DNA from: Diplocarpon mali
Taxonomy: Eukaryota; Ascomycota; Leotiomycetes; Helotiales; Drepanopezizaceae
NCBI GenBank assembly: GCA_024741835.1
Contig: JAENRP010000565.1
Location: forward strand, 1-18,050
DNA length: 18,050 bases
Direction: 5' to 3'
Of the stretch, positions 8,641-16,279 are shown in pieces. Each line of letters starts with the position of its first letter. The first letter of the stretch is position 1. Both the position numbers and the translations under genes were made by a program. The notes under the pieces are model-generated. The model saw nothing but the letters and a program-made list of their open reading frames with translations. It made no database searches and was not told the origin of the DNA.

Positions 8641-10059
8641 ATACCTAACCTTTTTTACTAGACTCTATTTAATATATCTAACTCTTTAAGCATCTCTAAG
8701 CCTTGCCTTAATACCTTTGCCTTTTAGGTAAAGTAGTTTAGTAAATATATATTCTTCGCTAAGCTCTATAATATTACCATTTTTGCCGATCTAAGACTCC
8801 TATTCAAGTTAATTATAGAGACCGAGCCTTAAGCTCCCTCTATATAAGAGCTTAAGGAACTGGAAACGGCTAACCTCTGCATAATATACGCAAGGTTGTA
8901 TAAAGAGTATATAGCGACTTCATCTGAATAGATTTACGCCCGCTTTCCCTTAGGAGATCTGTTAAAGGCTCCTCTTCCATAAGCTTCTTATAAGGATATT
9001 AAAGATAAATATAAAATCCTAATAAAGGAGTACTATATACGCAAGGAGACTTAGAAGACCTAATGCAAATACTATAAACTACTACTAGAATAGGTCTCTA
9101 AGACCGTCGATAGAACGCTCTTAGCTTCTGCAATAGCTTAAGTACAAATCCAAGCTAAAAAGCTCTCCTCCTTAATACTTAATAAAGACACTCTTATAAG
9201 TAGAACTATTGCTAATAACCTATATACTAATTTGGTAAACTAGCAACTCTTACTCTAAGGCCTAGTATCTATTTTAAAGTATAATATTGCGCCTTTTAAT
9301 AAGGCTATTCAGTTTCAGATAAGGCTTTAGTACTATAACATACTACGCTAAGGCAAGATTAAGAGAATTAATACTTAGTAGTAGATCTAGGAGTAGTAGG
9401 AGGTATACTGCCTAGCAGAATAATACAATCTCCTTAAGATTAAAGGGAGACTAGGAGTTACTGACTTTTTAGACTTAATTATAATAAAGATTAATTTAAG
9501 TTAGGCGACTTGCTTAAAGGAGGAAATTATTATTAATAAATAGATAGGAACCTTATATAAGTACGACTTAATATAGCTAAGCTACGCCTTAGCAAATATT
9601 GAATCTAATAGAGCAATTGATAATAAAGGGCTAGCAGTTTTTACTACTCAAGAGTCTCTCCTAAATGCCGAAACCCTTTCGCAGGCTCTAGCAAGCAGCT
9701 CCCGAAATCGCTTTATAAGCTCTAAAAGGGAGATCAGGCCTAAGTGCCCTTATAAAGGCTTTAAAAATCACTATTAGAAGCCCTAGGACTATCGGAAACT
9801 ATTATATGCTATAAATAGGCGTAAGGAAAATATAAAGGTTCTCCCCTTATAAGAGGAGGTCTTATAAATACGAAAGGCGTTAAACGCAGGAGACTAGTTC
9901 AAGGGTCTCTAAGCATAGCTTAAGGAGAATAATATTATAGTAATAGTAATTGACAAATTTAAGGGAAAGGCTTTAGCCTTTAAAGAGGATGGTTTAGGCA
10001 AAAGGGAGAACTTACTAGTCTTTATAGTAATAGATCCCTCTGCTTTTAACGCTTTTAAA

Positions 10060-10270
10060 GAATCGTTTAATATCTACTACCTCTTTAAGCTAGAACGCCA
10101 CTTGCTCTCCTTAAGTACGCTCCTTAACAATTGCGCAGCCACTTATATTATTAATTTAAAGGATTTACTTATCGCAAGCACTTTTAAACCTTTTAGCGAC
10201 TTATAGTAATATATTAAAGCAGGTACCTTAAGACTCCTAATTATTAGGAAAGGTAATAGATATATAGCAG
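10060..10270 (+). other. Aspartic protease domain, element 2
   Basis: NNCAATYIINLKDLL at 10126-10170 aligns with the copia protease active site; the catalytic Asp codon appears as AAC or AAT (10126-10131). TFKPFSD and AGTLRLLIIRKGNRYI follow. In intact relatives a D-[SN]-[GC]-A-[TA]-x-H-I pattern is expected. Confidence 0.8.
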
Positions 10271-10638
10271 ACTCTCTTCTATAGTATAACAGCTCTCTTA
10301 TAAGGATAAAGCTTTACAATATTACTATTATAAAGGAGTTTACTATTAATATTATCTTAAAGAGGCTTCTTATAAATAAGGGTTTTTAATACTTTAAAGT
10401 AGACCTTACTTTGCGCTCTAAAAGTATTAGAAATTCTATAAAGCGAGCTTAATTAAAGCATTACTATAATCTCGTTTTCTTTAAATATAAGCTTATCAAC
10501 TATTTAAATCTTTTAAATATACTTTAATATAACTTCTCTACTTTAATAATATTCCTTATAGCTAAGATAACGCTTTATAATAGGTTCTAATCTAGCTATG
10601 CACCTACTAAGGTACGGGATAATAATGCATATACTTAG

Positions 10639-11420
10639 CACCTTTGCGCTAGCCACTTAAGTGCAAAGGCTCTCTAAGCGCTAATCAAGTGCGCTAAGGG
10701 AGTAAAGATCAAGAGAATACAAAGGCTAGAGTACCTTATATACGCAGTAGCGTCTGCTAAGTAAGTTATTTCTTATACTACCTTTAAGAACCAATCTCTA
10801 AAGCCCTTTTTTAAAATCTCTTAAGATCTCTTTAACTTTTTAAACAACTTATATAATAATTGCTTATAGGTTCTTTTAATTAAAGATAAGTATAATAGTA
10901 TACTTTAGATATTCCTATTAAGATTAAAGGGCAGAGATATAGTTATAGAAGTCCTTTAGGCCTTTAAAGCATAAGTAAAACGCTAATATAAGCTTTTAAT
11001 TTATAAGATTAGGCAAGATAATAACACTTTAATAATCTTCCTAAGGGAAGACTCTTTTATAAAGTACTAAAGATAGGTAAAAGAGGAGGGAATTGATTTA
11101 AAGCTTACTCCTACCTATATATATCAACCTAATAAAGGCGTAGAGCAAGTAAGAAGAGAGTTAATTAAACGCTTTATTAAAATAAGGATCTACGCTAGGC
11201 TTTTAATAAGCCTTTGGCCAAAGGTTATAAAGGCTGCTATATACCTTTATAATATCTCCCTACTTACTAAGAAGAAGATGATCTTATTAAGCGAGGCTCT
11301 TTATAGTTAGTTTAAGTAGTATTTTCGATTTTATAAGCTGCTGCTTATTAAGTAGATAATAGCAAGCTTAAAGCCTAATTAGAGTCGCATTTATATATAT
11401 AGCGCTTGCGTATACCCTTT
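10639..11420 (+). other. Integrase domain, element 2
   Basis: The zinc module begins HLCASHLS (two His codons at 10639-10641 and 10654-10656, spacing HX4H). The CxxC partner is YLIY: codons 10732-10734 and 10741-10743 are TAC where TGC is expected, both G-to-A. The core has DLFNF (Asp at 10825-10827), LREDSF (Asp 11050-11052), then GIDLKLTPTY and NKGVEQVRREL with a Glu codon near 11143. SLWPKVIKAAIYLYNISLL and LKPN*SRIYIYSACVYPL complete the typical copia integrase tail. Which Glu was catalytic is not certain. Confidence 0.88.
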
Positions 11421-12779
11421 AATTAAAGAAAGGGAGGCAGGAAGGGACCGCCGAACCTTTAAAATTAAATTATAAAGGCACTTAAGTTACTTAGTTAGAT
11501 ATATTACCTCTAATGTTTATAAAATCTAAGTTCTTATACTTTAGTAAGTAATAATAACTTATAATATCGAATTCGATAAGTCTCTCTTCTATAGTTTAAA
11601 AGCTAAGCGCGCAAACCCTATATCGTATTAAGAACTTAAGATAACCTTTTAATTAATTAAAGAGGGAGAGAGAGCTTAGGACGCTAAGTTCGAAGGCATT
11701 TTCAAAGAATTAAAGCTTATCGCAAGGCTAAACGCAATCGCCGCAGAAGAAGCCGCTATATAAGAAGAGCCTGTATTATAGACCGACGCTGCTTTATAGC
11801 CTCTAATTAATAATATAGAAGGCCTTAACTTAAATCCAAATTCTTTAAGAGACCTGCTTAAAAACTCAAGGGTAGAAGTAAGCGAACTAGAAGCCACTTC
11901 GCCAGTTTCTAAGAAGGCAAATAGCGACTAGAGCTTAAGGGTAATAATTCCTTATAAAGGCCCTATTAAAGAAGGAACTATAAACGACTCTAAGGGAGTC
12001 TTTAAAGACGAGTTTTATAAGGCGATCAGCAGATCTTTAGCTACTATTTTATATAAGAATAGAGATAGCTTAAGGGCTTTAAGATAAAGTCTTTAATTAT
12101 AAAGGCAGGCCTTAGTAAACTCTAGTAAAAGGCTAGAGGTATTACTATTAAGATCTAGGAAGAGCTTTAATAGTCTTATAAGAAGTGACCTAATAAGAGG
12201 AGTAGGCCTTAATAATATAATACCTTAAGTTATAATACTAGCTTAAAGACTATAAGCTTAAGAGATAAAGCTACCTAGACTCTTAAAGGAACCTTTAGCA
12301 ATAATAAAAATAAAGGAGGAGACTTATAAAGAAAAGCGCAAAGAGGAACTCCCTCTTTTTAAGTAAAAGAGGATAAAACGCTTAAGCGTTAAGCAATAGA
12401 AGACTTTAAAAGTATATACTATTACTCTAAAGTATATACTTTTTTAAAGTAATATTAATTTACCCTATTCTTTATATATATAAGAGTTTATATTAACCTT
12501 TTAAGCGAACGAATAGATAAGGGAGGATAGGAAGGACTATTTAATAGTTTATATAATTATTAAAGCTGCAGTTGATAGTTAGGCAAAGGATAAAGCGCAG
12601 TCTCTTAACTGCTTATAGCACTAAGGCTCTTTACTAAAGCCTTTGAAAGGATAGCTAGACTTAGAGAAGCACCCTTTTAATAAACGATTTAAAGAAAGAG
12701 GGCACTAGGAGATTAGGAATCTAGAATCTTAGAGTTACTAAAGAATCGTATAAAGGGACTACTCAAAGCCTTTGCTAAT

Positions 12780-13260
12780 ACTATTAAAATGGGTTTTTAC
12801 TTATAAAGTTAATAGCTTTAGCAAGCTTCTAAAGTGCCGATTATAATTAGTTATATAAGGGGATCTTTAAAACGAAGCTTCAATTTTCTTAACTTACGCA
12901 GCTACGCTTATAGTAAGGTCTTTTAAAGTACTAATAGCGCTTACTACGTACTTTAATATAGAAGTAAAGCAGTTCGATATTATTAATACATTTGTTAACG
13001 CTTTTAAAGACCTAAGGAGTGCTCTAGTTATATACTTTCTATTAAATGGCTTTAAGTGCCTTAGTATAGTAGTAGAACTGGACCGCGCGCTTTATAAGCT
13101 AAAAGACTCTTTAGCGCTATAGTATAGGAACTTCGTAAGAACGCTTAAGGGCCTTTAACTTAAGCTACTAAGTAAGGAGCCTTATATTTTCATAATAAAG
13201 GATTGTATAGTTTTTATAGCGTTTTATATCGATAATATTTAAGTATTATATAAGGCCTTT
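12780..13260 (+). other. Reverse transcriptase domain, element 2
   Basis: LLKWVFTYKVNSFSKLLKCR opens the fingers; after damaged codons come TYAATLIVRSFKVLIAL and KQFDIINTFVNAF, where the first catalytic Asp (QFD) is retained. LDRALYKLKDSLAL, EPYIFIIKDCIVFIAF and FYIDNI at 13222-13239 follow. The double Asp of the YVDD-type box is D-N because the second codon (13234-13236) is AAT. Sequence is of the fungal copia type with an LKGL segment before the active-site box. Confidence 0.9.
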
Positions 13261-13536
13261 AACTTAGATTAGGCGACTTATCTAATTAAAGACCTAAAGA
13301 GGGCATATAAGCTTACTATTATAAGAGATATCTCTTAGTTCCTTAAAGTAAGGATTATTTAAAATAAGAAAGTAAAAAGGATCTCCTTAGTTTATGATAC
13401 TTATATTAAAAAGATCGCTCAAAAGTTTAAAGCTAATATAAGAAGAATGCCTAGTATTCTATTACTAAAGAAGGAGTTTATTAAAAACTTAAGGCAAGCT
13501 TCCTTAGAAAAGGTAAAGGAGTATTAAAAGAAAATA

Positions 13537-14184
13537 GGCTCTATTCTCTATATAGCGATTATAATATACTTAGATATTGCATTTATAGCCTCTTAACTAT
13601 CTTTCTTCTTAACTAATCTAAGCTCTAAGCACTTTTTAACTATAGACTAAACGCTTTAATACCTATATAGTACGCACCTCTTAGGAATTGCCTATAGCTT
13701 TAAAGCTAAGGAATACCAATTAGTCGTATCTTTAAATGCTTCTTTCGAAGATAATTAAAAGACCCGCAGATCCTCTTAAGGATATATCTTCTTCCTATTT
13801 AAAGGACTGATTATTTAAAAAGCAAATCGCTAAGCAACTATTACGCTCTCCTTTATTAAAGTAGAACTCTATAGTATGGTTTCTATTATAAAGGAGATAA
13901 TAGCTATAAAATACCTCTTTAAGGAGATTCGCATAGACTCCCTCTTTAAATAGAATATATATTATAATAATTAATAGACGATTCGGCTAATTATTATAAA
14001 GAATAAAAAGATTAAGATAAGCCTTTAATATATCGAAATTAATAATATGTAAATCTATTAAAAGTACTAAAGAGGAAGCTTTTAAATAATCTACCTTCTT
14101 ATTAAAGAGATATATATAGATAGGCTTATTAAGAACCTAAACTGCCAAAAGTTTAAAAGCTTTGTTTATTTATTAAACCTTTAA
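13537..14184 (+). other. RNase H domain and pol carboxy end, element 2
   Basis: Reads GSILYIAIIIYLDIAF, LSFFLTNLSSKHF, YLYSTHLLGIAY, VVSLNASFEDN, KTRRSS*GYIFFLF, ITLSFIKVELYSMV and KEIIAIKYLF, which parallel the copia RNase H order (GSLxYxAxxTRPDI, DASFADN, TRRSSQGY, TLSSTEAEL). The first catalytic Asp is Asn in LNASFEDN and the Glu of TEAEL reads Lys, both RIP-type. It ends YIEINN, RGSF, DRLIKNLNCQKF. Confidence 0.88.
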
Positions 14185-14304
14185 AGCTTTTAAATAATCG
14201 TTTAATAATTCGCACTTATTAGTAAGTAGTCACTTATTATTAAGAGACTTATACTTATAAGCTCTTATACTCTTATAGTTATATTTATTTATTTTCTTTT
14301 ATAA

Positions 14305-14452
14305 AGCGTATTATAAAAGCTTCTCCTTTTTTAAAATATAAGATAGGTAATGTTCTTAAGCTGCTATTATAAGGCGCAACCCTCTCTTAGATTCTCTTAG
14401 CTAGGGCCAGGAGCTGAGATGCTATAGCTAAGAGCTTTATATAGATCTCCTT
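14305..14452 (+). other. AT-rich tract after pol with a 10-bp inverted repeat
   Basis: No coding sequence seen. CTCTTAGCTA (14394-14403) and its exact complement TAGCTAAGAG (14425-14434) can form a 10-bp stem with a 21-nt loop. No T-run that would mark a classic terminator follows directly. Role unknown. Confidence 0.55.
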
Positions 14453-14837
14453 TTAAAAGAGGCCTACTAATACTCCCTCGGCCAAAGGCCTGCTGGCAAA
14501 TATACTAGCGATAGCAGGGGCGAAGGCAGGGGGTGCGGCAGGGGCGATAAGAGCGAGGGCGGCGGAGGCAGTAGCGAGGATAGGTGCGGCGATGGCAGGG
14601 GCTAGGGAGACGAAGGGAGAGACTATAGCAGCGGCTGCGATAGCAGAGGCAAAGGGGATAGGAGCGGCGGCGGCAATAATAAGGGCGAATAGGTCTAAGC
14701 CAAAGGGGCTAGGAGCGAATGGGAACGGTACGCTAGAAGTAAGAGAGGCAGCAGTACTACTACTTATAAGAGTGGCAGGCCCTCTTAGCATTAGGGTCCG
14801 ATTGCTCCTATCTTTTAAAAATCAGCTTAAAACTTAA
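14453..14837. other. GC-rich, RIP-spared island inside element 2 with overlapping Ala-rich open frames
   Basis: About 380 bases rich in GCG, GCA and GGG triplets, full of the CpA sites RIP removes elsewhere, between AT-rich flanks. Both strands are open. The minus frame 14791-14453 (112 codons, Ala/Pro/Ser-rich, hydrophobic) uses mainly pyrimidines in third position, as fungal genes often do. A plus frame ending at 14837 (81 codons from an ATG at 14592, open further upstream, rich in Ala/Gly/Arg) uses purines there. Neither matches a family I recognise, and triplet-repeat composition can create both. I do not call a gene. Confidence 0.6.
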
Positions 14838-15119
14838 TAAGACTTAATAAATATACTATAGAAGTTTTAAAGCGCACCCTTTATTATATTAAGTAATAGT
14901 ACTACCTCCTCCTTAAAGGCACTGCAGGCGCGAGCCGATATAATAGCCTCTTAAGAGGCAAGGAGAGGGCCGCTGGCCTGCTAGCAGCTATTGCTTAATA
15001 TAGTACAATAGACGCAATATATACTAAAGGTGCTATTAAAGTACTGACAATCGAAATTGCTAATGCTCTTGCGTATAATATAGCGTATATATATATTATT
15101 ACATTCTATTATAGGCTCT
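14838..15119. other. Intermediate tract between GC islands
   Basis: Mixed composition without a recognisable gene. It includes a short GC patch with the imperfect palindrome GGCCGCTGGCC (14968-14978) and GGCCTGCTAGCAGCT, which resembles GGCCTGCTGGCA in the first island (about 14486). The right part is AT-rich again. Confidence 0.45.
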
Positions 15120-15350
15120 AGTATATAACGTATAGTAGGGGCAGGGCTCTTAGGCGGCGGCGGTAGTGGCGGCGGCGGCAGGGGCGGCAGTAATAGCAGC
15201 GGCGGCTTATTGCCTAGCAAACGCTAAGATAAGCGCGCTAGGGTTGCAGCTCCTATAAGAGCGCTAGCGACTTAGCGCAAAGTTAGTATAACGCAGGGTA
15301 TAGGGACTCTAAGGGTCTTACTTTATAAGGGCGGCTAAGGCCGCGATAAG
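15120..15350. other. Second GC-rich RIP-spared island, GGC/GCG triplet repeats
   Basis: 15152-15209 is nearly pure GGC/GCG-type triplet sequence (GGCGGCGGCGGTAGTGGCGG and similar). The tract from 15220 to 15350 stays GC-rich with short inverted repeats such as GCGGCTAAGGCCGC. A minus open stretch (15220-14981, Pro/Leu-rich start) is explained by the triplet repeats and lacks any recognisable domain. Confidence 0.55.
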
Positions 15351-15860
15351 CAAGAGTTCCTTTTATATTTAAAAATTATTAGTATAAAGATGATATTTTA
15401 AATAATAAAAGAGGGTTATTTTTAAAAGAAAGGAAAGAGAACCTCTACGATAGAAATACTTTATAGGAAGCTTAATAGAGCACTAGTATAGAATTGCGAA
15501 GATTCTTAAGTGCGCTTATTGCCTATAGTGACCCTTCTTATTTTAAAAGGAATGACCTTTAAAGGGGCAGTATATAAGATAAAGCCTCTTTTTCTTATAA
15601 CTGCTATTCTTTCTTTTATTTTATTTATATAGCTAAGCGATTCTAAAAGCATCGCCTAACTAAAGGGTATATTATATAGAATAGGCAGAGTCTCTACTTA
15701 TTCTAAAGACCCTTTACGTGATTCCTACTAAGTTATAGACTCTCCCTTTTCTTTCCGAAGTCTCCTTACTATATATATACTAAAGAATAATATAATTAAT
15801 CATCTTTATCTATATTAGCAAGCCTTTTAAGCGACCTAATGAAGGCCCTCTAGCTGACCG
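15351..15860. other. AT-rich tract of unknown origin in element 2
   Basis: RIP-like composition, stops in all frames, no copia motif in either strand that I can recognise. It could be 3' untranslated sequence of element 2 or a fragment of another element. Confidence 0.4.
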
Positions 15861-15937
15861 CACTATAGTTATAAGCCCTATAAGCGCAGCGATAAATCTT
15901 TTCGCATTCCTCTTGCGCGAGGTTTAGCCGACTTTTC
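15861..15937 (+). other. Second LTR-end/PBS/leader-like sequence near the 3' end of element 2
   Basis: 15861-15887 matches 8462-8488 (the end of the 5' LTR plus PBS plus leader) at 24 of 27 positions, including GTTATAAGCCCTAT. TTTAGCCGACTTTTC at 15923-15937 matches TTTAACCGACTTTTC at 8539-8553. The spacing is 15 bases shorter than in the 5' leader. It is followed about 260 bases later by the true 3' LTR. It looks like a diverged copy of the element's own 5' junction. Confidence 0.6.
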
Positions 15938-16194
15938 TCGCTTTAAAGTTCTACTAGTAAACCACTTTTCAAATTCTTAGCAATGATTATACTCGGTTTC
16001 GACTATATTAATAGAAGTTTCGATAGATTTAAGTAAAACGACCTCTGACGTATAGCCGAAGAAAAATGCATTCCAGCCTTCCGACTACCTATTTCCTACT
16101 AGCTTAGCGGTCTATGCGCCACATCTACGCTACTATAGACTAGGCTAGTACTTAGGCCGCCGGAAAAACTGTTCTTCCGGCGACCTAGGGGGTG
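15938..16194 (+). other. Lightly RIPed 3' terminal tract with hairpin and polypurine-type tract
   Basis: Retains CpA/TpG (TGCATTCCAGCC, CCACATCTACGC). No gene seen. CGCCGGAA (16158-16165) and TTCCGGCG (16175-16182) form a perfect 8-bp stem with a 9-nt loop; after one mismatch three more bases pair (16154-16156 with 16184-16186). AGGGGGTG (16187-16194) directly precedes the 3' LTR, the position of the polypurine tract that primes plus-strand DNA. Confidence 0.65.
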
Positions 16195-16279
16195 TGTTAT
16201 GCAGAAAATAGGCTAAATATGCTAGTACGCGCCCTAAGGTGTGGATTCACATTTTGGCCGAGCGGTATTATGCACGACA
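16195..16279 (+). repeat. 3' LTR of element 2 (85 bp)
   Basis: TGTTATGCAG to GCACGACA. It is collinear with 8384-8468, with five transition differences, and here mostly keeps the unmutated base. Followed by ACATC. An open stretch crossing its right border (16241-16450) joins the LTR to pol antisense sequence and is not a gene. Confidence 0.9.

Larger units (their letters stand above)
8641..14184 (+). pseudogene. Element 2 gag-pol polyprotein, full length but RIP-degraded
   Basis: A single frame with codons starting at 1 mod 3 carries, in order, gag (about 8690-9900), protease (about 10060-10270), integrase (10639-11420), RT (about 12780-13260) and RNase H (13537-14184), with stops throughout but no frameshift needed across the domain landmarks. 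Gag shows FSKYIFFAKLYN, RFPLGDLLKAPLP and SKTVDRTLLASAIA, similar in style to fungal copia gags; a cysteine at 9745 in RPKCPYKGFKNH may be a decayed zinc knuckle, weakly. No clear initiator remains, so the start is approximate. The C-terminus DRLIKNLNCQKFKSFVYLLNL is the usual copia end; the frame reaches TAA at 14182-14184, and further in-frame sequence runs to another TAA at 14302-14304 with a hydrophobic tail. Function lost. Confidence 0.92.
8384..16279 (+). mobile_element. Element 2: full-length Ty1/copia retrotransposon (family II), RIP-inactivated
   Basis: Starts TGTTGTG and ends CACGACA, near-perfect inverted termini, between ACATC duplications. Contents: 85-bp LTR, half-tRNA PBS, leader, gag-pol in a single frame (positions 1 mod 3) from about 8641 to 14184, a 1.9-kb non-pol tract, a polypurine-type tract, and the 3' LTR. 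Total 7,896 bp, long for a copia with such short LTRs. RT, IN and RNase H sequences differ clearly from family I, so this is a second lineage. RIP damage is heavy in gag-pol but light at both ends and absent in parts of the 3' tract. Confidence 0.93.

Noticed and set aside
9745..9790. Gag zinc knuckle of element 2
   Set aside because: Only one Cys and one His remain at suitable spacing, and the second Cys position is a Lys codon not reachable by RIP; noted only as possible.
11676..11897. 73-codon minus-strand open frame
   Set aside because: Antisense to the IN-RT spacer of element 2 gag-pol.
14981..15220. 79-codon minus Pro/Leu-rich frame as a gene
   Set aside because: Its start is GGC/GCG triplet repeat and the rest is AT-rich with no domain; not supportable.
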